64,000 nt of DNA, taken from the NCBI GenBank assembly GCA_002067235.1, contig MVQP01000001.1:1-64000 (forward strand), given 5' to 3'. Position numbers and translations under genes: made by a program. The notes beneath the pieces are model-generated. The model did not search any database. It was not told the DNA's origin and saw nothing but the letters and a program-made list of their open reading frames with translations. Each line of letters opens with the position of its first letter. Position 1 is the first letter of the stretch. The stretch comes from Syntrophorhabdus sp. PtaB.Bin047 (lineage in GTDB: Bacteria > Desulfobacterota > Syntrophorhabdia > Syntrophorhabdales > Syntrophorhabdaceae). This document shows, one piece after another, positions 32,161 through 40,293 of the stretch.

Positions 32161-33468
32161 ATGGCCGATACCGATCTTTCCCTGATAGAGCCTTTTGAGA
32201 TCTGCTCGATCAGGCCTCCAACGGAAAACTTCAGCCTCACATTCCGCCTTACCCGCAACTGCGGATGGAACCGTTGTCTCTTCTGCCCCGTCTACAAGCA
32301 AGGGGTCAAGTTCTCAAGGCGGACAATGGAAGACGTTAAGAAGGACGTCGACAGGGCACGGGCCATCGACGACCTTCTGACCGAGCGGGGCGTCTGCGAT
32401 CCCTATCCGGGAACGGACGTTTACCGGGAGGCGGCAGGCCTCATCGCGGAGATCAACGAGGTCCGGTCGCGCTCGGGCATCGAGGGCGGCACCGGGGACA
32501 GGAGAGCGGCGGCAGGCGGCGGCCCGTCCGGTGAGGGCGAGGACAGCGCCGCCTGGTTTGCGACGTGGTTCAAAGACACCCCCACCATAGAGGACAGCGT
32601 GTATCACCTGGTCTCGTGGCGCGTGAACGGGGGGCAAACCTGTTTCATCGGCGACTCGAACTCCCTCGTTCTGAACCCGGCGTTCTTCCTCGAAGCCGCC
32701 TCCTACATCAGGCAGACCTTCCCGGGTCTTGCGCGCTTCACCATATACGGCAGGACACGCTCGGCAGCCGAGATGCCCCTTCGCGACCTGGAGGTCTTCA
32801 AAGGTGCGGGGCTCGACCGGATACATTTCGGCGTCGAAAGCGGGTGTGACGAGGTCCTCGGTTTCATGAAGAAGGGCGTCACAGGGGAACAACACATCCT
32901 TGGCTGCAGGAAGACCGTCGACGCGGGTATCTCCTGCAGTGTCTACGTCATGCCCGGCCTTGGCGGCACCAGATGGAGCGTACCGCACGCCGCCGACACC
33001 TCCCGGGTCATCACCGAGGCCGCTCCCGACTACGTGAGGCTCCGGACCCTGGAAGTGTTCCCCGGCACGCCGCTGGCCACCGCCGTCCGGAAAGGGACCT
33101 TCACTGAGGCGACGGAGGAACAGATTGTCAGGGAGATACGCACTCTTGTGGAAGAGATAGAAACGGAAACGACGCTCGTGAGCGACAGCGCCTCAAACCT
33201 GCTCGACGTGTCGGGCAGGCTCCCGGGCGACGGGCCGCGCATGCTGGAGGTCATAGACGAATATTTGGCCCTGTCTCCCAGGGAAAAACTGACCTTCAGC
33301 CTCGCATCACGCCTTCAGTCCTTCGTGGGGCAGTATGGCGGCCTCACGCAGGAGATCATGCATGCCGTCATGCCCTTCGTGGCGGGCGACAGGATCGATG
33401 CGAACAGGGCATCAGATGACGAGATAGAGGGCGTCATCCGTCTCATCCGCTCGCGGCTTATGCCATGA
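32161..33468 (+). CDS. radical SAM protein
   Basis: A 435-residue protein with a cysteine cluster NCGWNRCLFC (C-x4-C-x2-C) near residue 40, then a TIM-barrel-like part (RIHFGVESGCDEVLGFMKKG, and DYVRLRTLEVFPGTPL), as in B12-independent radical SAM enzymes of the Elp3/HemN-like superfamily. Residues about 75-135 form an extra Gly/Arg-rich stretch. The substrate is unknown. The ATG at 32161 places the cysteine cluster near the N-terminus; the open frame starts 29 codons earlier in noncoding repeat-bearing sequence. Confidence 0.8.
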   Translation: MADTDLSLIEPFEICSIRPPTENFSLTFRLTRNCGWNRCLFCPVYKQGVKFSRRTMEDVKKDVDRARAIDDLLTERGVCDPYPGTDVYREAAGLIAEINEVRSRSGIEGGTGDRRAAAGGGPSGEGEDSAAWFATWFKDTPTIEDSVYHLVSWRVNGGQTCFIGDSNSLVLNPAFFLEAASYIRQTFPGLARFTIYGRTRSAAEMPLRDLEVFKGAGLDRIHFGVESGCDEVLGFMKKGVTGEQHILGCRKTVDAGISCSVYVMPGLGGTRWSVPHAADTSRVITEAAPDYVRLRTLEVFPGTPLATAVRKGTFTEATEEQIVREIRTLVEEIETETTLVSDSASNLLDVSGRLPGDGPRMLEVIDEYLALSPREKLTFSLASRLQSFVGQYGGLTQEIMHAVMPFVAGDRIDANRASDDEIEGVIRLIRSRLMP

Positions 33469-33527
33469 AGTCCCTGTATCGCTGCGGCTGCCGTCGTTAT
33501 GCCTCTCAGGAAAATGCCGCGGGACGC

Positions 33528-34292
33528 TCAGGACAGGGACTTACATTCCTGCCTTTCCGTGACGCCCATGAGCGTCTTGAACCGCTGGAGCGCTATCCGG
33601 CCCAGGTGGAATGGTTTGTCAATGCCTTCCATGTGGACCTCCCCGTTCCTGTTCCTTTTTCTGAGGAGGCGGATGTGATGCCTGTTGATCAGCAAAGAGC
33701 GGTCCAGGGCCATGAAGATGTCCGATGAAAACCGCTCCTTCCACTCCTTGAGAGGGGAGCGCATTACAAAACATTCACCATCGACGCTGAAGATCCGGAT
33801 ATAGTTCTTCTCCGACATGACTGCGGCGATCTTCATGAGCTCAATGAAGACGACCTTCTTGCCGGTGTTCAGACAGACCCGGTCGTTCTGGGCGATGACG
33901 GAAGGCTGTCCCCGGTCACGACCGCTCGTCAGGAACCTTTCGAGCGAAAGGTTGAGACGGTCCGGGTCGACAGGCTTCAGAAGATAGTCGAAGGCCTTGT
34001 TCGTAAACGCGCCGACGGCGAACTCGTCGTAGGCGGTCACGAATATGACGGACGGCTGCTCTTCCAGTCTGTCGAGGAGGTCAAAACCCGACCCGCCAGG
34101 CATTCTCACATCAAGAAAGACGAGGTCCGGCCTCTCTCTGACGATGGCCTCGCGGGCAGCCGCTGCGTCTGCCGCCTCCCCTATCACATGAACGTAGGGG
34201 TGTTCGCTCAAAAGGTCTCTGAGATTCTTGCGGGCCAGGCGCTCGTCGTCCACGATCACCGTGCGGATCTCCGGTCTAGGATCATTTGACAT
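33528..34292 (-). CDS. LytTR-type response regulator
   Basis: A 254-residue regulator: receiver domain with TVIVDDERLARKNL, phospho-acceptor in VFLDVRMPGGSGFD and KPVDPDRL, then a LytTR DNA-binding domain (VFIELMKIAAVMSEKNYIRIF, LLINRHHIRLLR). LytTR regulators usually pair with LytS-type kinases; none is next to it, but a LytS-like kinase with a paralogous receiver-only protein lies about 18 kb away (52422-55041). The ATG at 34292 has AAGGGG eight bases upstream. Genes facing it on the other side are divergent. Confidence 0.9.
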   Translation of the reverse strand: MSNDPRPEIRTVIVDDERLARKNLRDLLSEHPYVHVIGEAADAAAAREAIVRERPDLVFLDVRMPGGSGFDLLDRLEEQPSVIFVTAYDEFAVGAFTNKAFDYLLKPVDPDRLNLSLERFLTSGRDRGQPSVIAQNDRVCLNTGKKVVFIELMKIAAVMSEKNYIRIFSVDGECFVMRSPLKEWKERFSSDIFMALDRSLLINRHHIRLLRKRNRNGEVHMEGIDKPFHLGRIALQRFKTLMGVTERQECKSLS

Positions 34293-34536
34293 CGCATTCC
34301 CCTTTTTTTGGCTGGTTTGTCGGATCAATCCGATCTGCCATAAAATAACTGGATGCAAGAGCATCAACTGCTCGCATTGTACACGTTACGAGACCTGCCG
34401 CGACACATGATTGGTACTAAAGTGTCTTGACAAGTGCCCAACAGGCTCTCGGTGCACCCCGTCCTCCCCTGTGGTCCGTACCTGGACCTTCCTCACCGAC
34501 CGCTCTTTCGACAAGACCGGCTGCACCTTAATTTCC

Positions 34537-34565
34537 TTGCTCCATCGGGAATGCCCGGATATAAT
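34537..34565 (+). promoter_or_regulatory. promoter of the GlcD-like gene
   Basis: TTGCTC (34537-34542), a 17-base spacer and TATAAT (34560-34565) make a good sigma-70 promoter. The ATG at 34574 follows the -10 box by eight bases, so the transcript is likely leaderless. The remaining divergent space (34293-34536) shows no other feature I can support. Confidence 0.65.
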
Positions 34566-34573
34566 TGACCATC

Positions 34574-35959
34574 ATGTCTTTTGAACAATTCCTGGATGAG
34601 GTGAAGGAATTTCTCGGAGAGAACCAGGTCGTTCTCGATCGGGAGCATCTTTCCCATTTTTCCTATGACGCAACGGAACGGCAGTGCATGCCGCAGGTCG
34701 CCCTCCTCCCGCAGAGCACCGAGGATGTATCGCGCATCATGAAGTGTGCCTGCCTCCATGGAATTCCCGTGACACCTCAAGGCGGAAGGACGGGCCTCTC
34801 CGGCGGCGCGCTGCCGGTCCGCGGCGGAATCGTTCTCTCCTTCACTCGCCTGAACCGTATAGTCGAGATCGACGAGGCAAACATGTTTGCGGTGGTAGAG
34901 CCCGGCGTCATATCCAACGACCTGCAGATCGAACTGGGCAGGAGGGGCCTGTTCTTTCCCCCCGACCCGTCGAGTACCGTCGACAGCACCCTCGGCGGCA
35001 ATGTCGCCGAGAACGCCGGGTATACGCGGGCGGTCAAGTACGGCGTCACCCGGGACTACGTCAGGGGCGTCGAGGCCGTCCTGCCTTCGGGCGACGTGAT
35101 AACCCTCGGCGGAAAGACGGTGAAGAACGTCGCCGGGTACGACCTCATCTCGCTCCTTGTGGGATCCGAAGGGACGCTCGCGATCATAACGAAGATAACG
35201 CTGCGTCTCCTCATGAGACCCCGGGTACGCCGGACCGTCATCGCCTATCTCAACGATCTGCCGGAGGCCGCCGACCTCATCGTCGCTGTCTTTCGCTCCG
35301 GGATCGTTCCCAGCGCCATCGAACTGATGGATAACATCGCCATCAACACCGTGGCTGACCGTCTCGGTGCCGCGCTGCCAAGGGATGCTGCCGCGCTGGT
35401 ACTCATCGAAACGGACGGTCATGGGGAGGGGGAGGTCGAGGCAGAGGCGCTGGAGATCACCGACCTCTGCCGCCGGTCTCCCGGCGTGACAGAAGCCCGG
35501 CTAGCCGCGGACGAGACGGAGGCGGAACGCCTTTGGACTTATCGCAGGGAGGTCTTGCCGTCCCTCAAGGCGCTCGGCAAGGACCACCTCGAAGCGGATG
35601 TCGTCGTCCCCCGGTACAATCTCCCGTTCCTCGTCAGGTTCACGGGTGAACTGGAACACAGCGATGCCATAAAGATCGCCACCTACGGTCATGCCGGTGA
35701 CGGCAACCTTCACGTCACCATCCTGCACCGCCGCAGGAACTTCTCCGAGCTTGAAGAGGCGCACCGCCTCCTGGAGCTTATATACAGGGAAACGATCGCC
35801 ATGGGTGGATCCCTTACGGGTGAGCACGGTGTGGGCCTGACGGTCATGGATTATCTCCCCATGCAGATAGGAGGGGAGGCGTTGCCGCTCATGAGGCGCG
35901 TCAAGGCGGCCTTTGATCCCCGGGGCATCCTGAACCCCGGCAAGATATTCACGGACTGA
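34574..35959 (+). CDS. FAD-linked oxidase, glycolate oxidase/D-lactate dehydrogenase GlcD family
   Basis: A 461-residue FAD enzyme: PCMH-type FAD-binding domain (VTPQGGRTGLSGGALPV, STVDSTLGGNVAENAGYTRAVKYG) then a GlcD-like cap domain with THAT-like YGHAGDGNLHVTI and GEHGVGL near the end. It oxidises a 2-hydroxy acid such as glycolate or D-lactate; the acceptor partner is not adjacent. The start at 34574 is nearly on top of its promoter. Exact substrate is not decided by the sequence. Confidence 0.92.
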   Translation: MSFEQFLDEVKEFLGENQVVLDREHLSHFSYDATERQCMPQVALLPQSTEDVSRIMKCACLHGIPVTPQGGRTGLSGGALPVRGGIVLSFTRLNRIVEIDEANMFAVVEPGVISNDLQIELGRRGLFFPPDPSSTVDSTLGGNVAENAGYTRAVKYGVTRDYVRGVEAVLPSGDVITLGGKTVKNVAGYDLISLLVGSEGTLAIITKITLRLLMRPRVRRTVIAYLNDLPEAADLIVAVFRSGIVPSAIELMDNIAINTVADRLGAALPRDAAALVLIETDGHGEGEVEAEALEITDLCRRSPGVTEARLAADETEAERLWTYRREVLPSLKALGKDHLEADVVVPRYNLPFLVRFTGELEHSDAIKIATYGHAGDGNLHVTILHRRRNFSELEEAHRLLELIYRETIAMGGSLTGEHGVGLTVMDYLPMQIGGEALPLMRRVKAAFDPRGILNPGKIFTD

Positions 35960-35965
35960 ATAGTG

Positions 35966-35995
35966 TTGGAAATGCCCTTTGGCCGGTGATATAAT
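35966..35995 (+). promoter_or_regulatory. promoter of the PAS-GGDEF-HD gene
   Basis: TTGGAA (35966-35971), an 18-base spacer and TATAAT (35990-35995). The chosen ATG is at 36015 and the transcript should begin near 36002, leaving a very short 5' leader with no ribosome site. Confidence 0.6.
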
Positions 35996-36014
35996 GAGTG
36001 GCATCACAAACGGC

Positions 36015-37796
36015 ATGGCACAGAAAATAAGGGAAGATGACGATCTGTACCAGGTTCTTTTCGAATCCTCGGAGATCGCCACCGTTATCGCGGAGCGCGA
36101 CGGAACGATCTTGCGCGTGAACAAGCGGTTCCTGGAACTGTCGGGGTATCGCCGGTCGGACCTGACGGGAAAGAGAAAATGGTCCGAGTTTGTGGTCAAC
36201 GGCGATCTCACGAAGATGACCCGGTACCATGACTTCCTGGACCATGACGCCTCCGTTCCCGCTCACACCTACGAGTTCAAGCTGGCCGTCAGGGACGGTT
36301 CCGTCAGGGACGTTGAGATCCTCCGCCAACCCATCGCCGGCACGAAGCGCACGGCCATACACTTCGTGGACATCAGCGATCTCATGCGCGTCGGCAAGAA
36401 GGTCATCTCAAGCGAGGAAAAATACCGTTCACTCATTGAGTCCACGGATGACTCCGTCTACATGATCGACCGTGAAGGCACCTATCTCTTCGTCAACAGA
36501 CAGGTGCTAGCAAGGTTGCGCGTGACCGAGGCGAACATCATCGGCAAGCGCTACAGTGATTTCCACGACGCCGAGGACACCATGGAATTCTCGGGATACC
36601 TGGAGAAGGTCTTTGAAACGGGATCGTCACATCGCTATGAACACAGGAGCGGCAAGGGCGGGGAACGCTGGATGCTGCGCACGCTGAGTCCCATAGTCGA
36701 AGGGCGCACCGGACAGGTCAGGTTCGTTGCCGTGGTATCGAAAGAGATCACGGACCTCAAGAAAACGGAGGAGAAGCTGAAGTACCTGAGCCTCCACGAT
36801 CCCCTGACAAATCTCTATAACCGGGCCTATTTCGAGGAGGAGATGCATCGTCTCGACAACAACCGGTTCGACATCGTCGGGCTCATAATGTGCGATATCG
36901 ACGGTCTGAAGCTCGTCAATGACACCCTTGGTCACGACAGGGGTGATGACCTTCTCACCGTCGCTTCGCAGGTCATCCGGAAATCGTTCCGCGAAAGCGA
37001 TGTCGTCGCACGCGTCGGAGGCGACGAGTTCGCCATCCTCTTGCCGAACAGTCCCAGGTCGAAGGTGGAGGAGATCTGCGCGAGGATCAGGACCAGCGTC
37101 GTCGCGTACAACAAGAAGAACCCCCGCCTCCCGTTAGGGATCTCCACGGGCTTCGCCATCCGTACCGGTCCCGGCCAGAGCATGGCGGAGTTGTACAGGG
37201 AAGCCGACAACGCCATGTACAAGGAGAAGCTCTTCGGCAGCCAGCATGCACGCAACGTCATCGTGAAGAACCTCCTGAACACCATAGAGACCAAAGGCAT
37301 CACGACGAAACAATCCCTGAAACGCTTGAGGCAGCTCGTGACCGTCCTGGGAAGGGAGGCAGGTCTGCCCGAGAAACGCCTGAAGGACCTCGCGCTCCTT
37401 GCACAGTTCCATGACATCGGGAACATCAGCATCCATGACCGCATACTCCTGAAGCCGGACAGCCTCACCGAAGATGAACTCCTGGAGGTCCGCAAGCATT
37501 GCGATATCGGTCACCGCATCGCCCAGTCAGCCGCAAGCCTGACACCCATAGCTGACTACATTCTGAAACACCACGAATGGTGGGATGGCAGCGGGTATCC
37601 CTTAGGCCTCACGGGCGAGGAGATCCCCCTCGAGAGCAGGATCATGGCCATAGCCGACGCCTATGAATCAATGACCGGCGGGCGGCCTCACCGCAGGGCG
37701 GTATCCAGGGGGGAAGCTCTCAAAGAACTGCGCCGATGCGCTGGCACTCAGTTCGACCCTAATCTCGTAAAGAAATTCGTCAAGATAGTGGCCTGA
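36015..37796 (+). CDS. PAS-GGDEF-HD-GYP signalling protein
   Basis: A 593-residue protein. Two PAS domains (about residues 10-130 and 135-255; SEIATVIAERDGTILRVN and DSVYMIDREGTYLFVN) precede a GGDEF domain with RVGGDEFAIL (about 340), then an HD-GYP-type domain (HDIGNISIHDRILLKP, HHEWWDGSGYP). It should make and/or degrade cyclic di-GMP. The HD-GYP motif reads HDIGNI rather than the common HDIGKI, and the domain starts with LAQFHDI. No membrane segment is seen, so it is cytosolic. It starts 55 bp after the GlcD-like gene, with its own promoter. Confidence 0.9.
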   Translation: MAQKIREDDDLYQVLFESSEIATVIAERDGTILRVNKRFLELSGYRRSDLTGKRKWSEFVVNGDLTKMTRYHDFLDHDASVPAHTYEFKLAVRDGSVRDVEILRQPIAGTKRTAIHFVDISDLMRVGKKVISSEEKYRSLIESTDDSVYMIDREGTYLFVNRQVLARLRVTEANIIGKRYSDFHDAEDTMEFSGYLEKVFETGSSHRYEHRSGKGGERWMLRTLSPIVEGRTGQVRFVAVVSKEITDLKKTEEKLKYLSLHDPLTNLYNRAYFEEEMHRLDNNRFDIVGLIMCDIDGLKLVNDTLGHDRGDDLLTVASQVIRKSFRESDVVARVGGDEFAILLPNSPRSKVEEICARIRTSVVAYNKKNPRLPLGISTGFAIRTGPGQSMAELYREADNAMYKEKLFGSQHARNVIVKNLLNTIETKGITTKQSLKRLRQLVTVLGREAGLPEKRLKDLALLAQFHDIGNISIHDRILLKPDSLTEDELLEVRKHCDIGHRIAQSAASLTPIADYILKHHEWWDGSGYPLGLTGEEIPLESRIMAIADAYESMTGGRPHRRAVSRGEALKELRRCAGTQFDPNLVKKFVKIVA

Positions 37797-37803
37797 GAAA
37801 ATA

Positions 37804-37957
37804 GTTCAAAGGTTCAAAGGTTCAAAGGTGAGAGACAAAAACGGCAACGGATACTCTTGCCCGTGTGCAAATTGCGTTGACAATCGGGCCCCGGTCAAGA
37901 TCTCCTGTACGGCCGCTTTTTCCCTTGAACTTTTGAACCCTTGAACCTTTGAACTTT
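37804..37957. repeat. inverted GTTCAAAGG-type repeat between convergent genes
   Basis: Left arm 37804-37828 has three copies of GTTCAAAG, right arm about 37923-37957 has the inverted series (TTGAACCTTTGAAC). About 90 bases separate them. It lies between two converging genes and could end both transcripts or form a cruciform. Similar AT-rich arrays occur at 39626 and 48806. Confidence 0.65.
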
Positions 37958-37983
37958 CTTTTCTTTTGAGCTCTTGGATGGCC

Positions 37984-39606
37984 TCACAGGAAGACTTCGG
38001 TGAAAGCAAATTTTTCCCCGTCGAAGAGTCCCCTGTCGCTCACTTTGAGTTTCGGGATCACCACAAGGGCCATGAAGGAAAGCGTCATGAAAGGCGCCTT
38101 GAGCGTCGTGCCAAGGTCCCGGGCAAGCAAGGTGAGGCGGCTGTATCTCTCGGCGACGCCGCAGGCGTCCTCGTTCGACATGAGACCCGCCACGGGAAGA
38201 GGCAACACCATCTTCATGTCCTCCGAAACGAGCGAGATGCCGCCTTTCTTCTCGATGACAAGGTTGACGGCATCACAGAGCATCTCATCGCTTGTGCCCA
38301 CAGCGACGATATTGTGGGAATCATGGGCAATGGATGAGGCCAGGGCGCCCTTCTTCAGGTTGAATCCCCTCACGAAGGCGACGGCGGGCGGGCGATCGGC
38401 ATAGCGGTTCACAACGGCTATCTTCAGGATGTCCCTGTCTGTATCGCAGACCACGGCGTCACCGGCAAGGGCGGGAATTTCGACGTGAGCATAGGTCACA
38501 ACCTGATCCTCTATCACGCCGATGACACGGATGGCGTCGGACCTCTTGAGGACCCGAAAATCCTCCGGCTTCCTGGCAGTCGCCCGAAAAACGTTGACCG
38601 GGACGGCAGCGCGGTGCGGAATGCCGCTTTTGCCGGCTTCGGCGACGGTCTCGCCGCGCACTATGGTCTTAAGAACCTCAAGGTTCTCAAGGCTGTCGAC
38701 GACGATCATATCGGCAGCGTCCGAAGGTCTGAGCAGGCCCACACCAAGACCGTAGTGAATGACAGGGTTGACACAGGCACACCTCAAAACCTTCATGACG
38801 TCCACCCCTTTCCCGACGGCCCGGGCGACAAGTGTTTTAATGTGCCCCTTCACGAGGGAATCCGGGTGCTGGTCATCGGTGCAGAGCATGCAGAAGTCGG
38901 GAGATTCGTCAATGAGGGGGTAGAGGGTCTCAAAGTTCCTTGCCGCCGACCCTTCCCGGATCAGTATCTTCATACCCAGGGATATCTTCTCGCGCGCCTC
39001 TTCAAGCTCAAAGGATTCGTGGTCAGTGGATATGCCCGCCGATATGTACCTGCGTAACCCCTCTCCGCGGAGGCCCGGTGCGTGCCCGTCCACCGGCTTT
39101 CCCCTTCGTCTTGCCGCGTCGATCTTCGCCAGGACCTCGGGGTCGCCGCCAATGACGCCGGGGACGTTCATCATCTCACTGAGATACCCCACGCCCTCTT
39201 CGTCAAGAAGGGCTTCCGTCTCGGCGAGGCCCATCACAGCGCCTGACGTTTCGAAGGGACTCGCGGGAACGCAGGAGGGCGCGCCAAATGCAAAGGTGAA
39301 GGGTATTCCCGCGGCGTCCTCCATCATGAAGCGCACACCTTGCGGCCCCAGGACATTGGCTATCTCATGGGGATCGGAAACGGTCGCCACCGTTCCGTGG
39401 ACCACGGCAAGGCGGGCGAAACCGGCCGGCGTGAGCATGGAACTCTCGACATGAACGTGGGAATCCACAAAACCGGGAAGGACATAGGTATCATACCAGT
39501 AGCGCTCCCTGTCAATGCCGGTTATGATGCCGTTGGCGATATGGATTGTTCCAGGAAAAACGGTCTCGTTATGGAGATCGACGATATTACCGGAGATGGT
39601 CTTCAT
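37984..39606 (-). CDS. ade: adenine deaminase
   Basis: A 540-residue amidohydrolase of the bacterial adenine deaminase family. Signs are the N-terminal beta domain, GFVDSHVHVESSM with the metal-binding HxH, FDPHEIANVLG-like VSDPHEIANVLG, MKVLRCACVNPVIHYGL and the C-terminal RHDSHN-like IAHDSHNIV. It hydrolyses adenine to hypoxanthine and ammonia in purine salvage. It is a full-length protein and lies downstream of porG on the same strand. Confidence 0.93.
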   Translation of the reverse strand: MKTISGNIVDLHNETVFPGTIHIANGIITGIDRERYWYDTYVLPGFVDSHVHVESSMLTPAGFARLAVVHGTVATVSDPHEIANVLGPQGVRFMMEDAAGIPFTFAFGAPSCVPASPFETSGAVMGLAETEALLDEEGVGYLSEMMNVPGVIGGDPEVLAKIDAARRRGKPVDGHAPGLRGEGLRRYISAGISTDHESFELEEAREKISLGMKILIREGSAARNFETLYPLIDESPDFCMLCTDDQHPDSLVKGHIKTLVARAVGKGVDVMKVLRCACVNPVIHYGLGVGLLRPSDAADMIVVDSLENLEVLKTIVRGETVAEAGKSGIPHRAAVPVNVFRATARKPEDFRVLKRSDAIRVIGVIEDQVVTYAHVEIPALAGDAVVCDTDRDILKIAVVNRYADRPPAVAFVRGFNLKKGALASSIAHDSHNIVAVGTSDEMLCDAVNLVIEKKGGISLVSEDMKMVLPLPVAGLMSNEDACGVAERYSRLTLLARDLGTTLKAPFMTLSFMALVVIPKLKVSDRGLFDGEKFAFTEVFL

Positions 39607-39625
39607 TCAAAGACCCGAATTATCG

Positions 39626-39717
39626 AATAACCAATAACCAAATTACAACAACCAGGGGAAAGACCTTTGCCGCTGAGCGTCTCTTGACTGGCCATTGGTA
39701 GTTGGTTATTGGTTATT
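39626..39717. repeat. perfect 16-bp inverted repeat upstream of ade
   Basis: AATAACCAATAACCAA (39626-39641) is repeated in inverted form at 39702-39717, with about 60 bases between. It lies between porG and ade, both on the minus strand, so it is within or near the promoter region of ade, or is a terminator for porG. The motif also occurs in the 48806-48950 element. Confidence 0.75.
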
Positions 39718-39728
39718 GTCAGTTTCTA

Positions 39729-40280
39729 TCACTCTGCTTCTATCACCGTCGCTTCGTTGTATGCCCTGGTGTAGGCGTTGATGTTCTTCTGGCCGTTGAC
39801 ACCGAAGCGGTTGCGAACCGGCTCTTCCAGCGTGCTGAGCTCGACGACCCGCGTTGCACGTACGAGGGCTCCGAGCATCGTTGTGTTCGTTATGGGAACA
39901 CCCAGCTCTTCCCTGGCGATCTTCGACGCGTCGACGGCAATGATGTTCTGCCCGGGGAATGTGTTCTTCAGCTCTTCCGGGGACTTGTTGGAATTGATGA
40001 TGATGTAACCGCCTTTCTTGAGACCTGCCGTCGGGTTTGCCGAGGCGATGAGGGTGGGGTCCAGGATGAGAACGCTGTCAGGTTTGTAGACCTTTGACCT
40101 CAGCCTGATGGGTTTGTCGGATACACGCAAAAAAGCCTGAACGGGGGCTCCGCGGCGCTCGGGACCGAAGCTCGGGAATGCCTGCGCGCTCATGCCCTGT
40201 TTGATGGCAGCCTGTGCAATGATCTCGGCGGACGTAACGGCTCCCTGCCCGCCTCTTCCGTGAAATCTGACCTCTAACAT
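39729..40280 (-). CDS. porG: 2-oxoacid:ferredoxin oxidoreductase gamma subunit (PorG-like)
   Basis: A 183-residue protein with FHGRGGQGAVTSAEI at the start and GAPVQAFLRVSD, the signature of the gamma subunit of pyruvate/ketoacid:ferredoxin oxidoreductases, which binds CoA and holds the complex together. The delta, alpha and beta subunits that normally follow are not present here: the next gene downstream is ade. So this copy is isolated. It starts 13 bp after cysS, in the same transcription unit. Confidence 0.9.
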   Translation of the reverse strand: MLEVRFHGRGGQGAVTSAEIIAQAAIKQGMSAQAFPSFGPERRGAPVQAFLRVSDKPIRLRSKVYKPDSVLILDPTLIASANPTAGLKKGGYIIINSNKSPEELKNTFPGQNIIAVDASKIAREELGVPITNTTMLGALVRATRVVELSTLEEPVRNRFGVNGQKNINAYTRAYNEATVIEAE

Positions 40281-40293
40281 ATACTCTCTCCTT

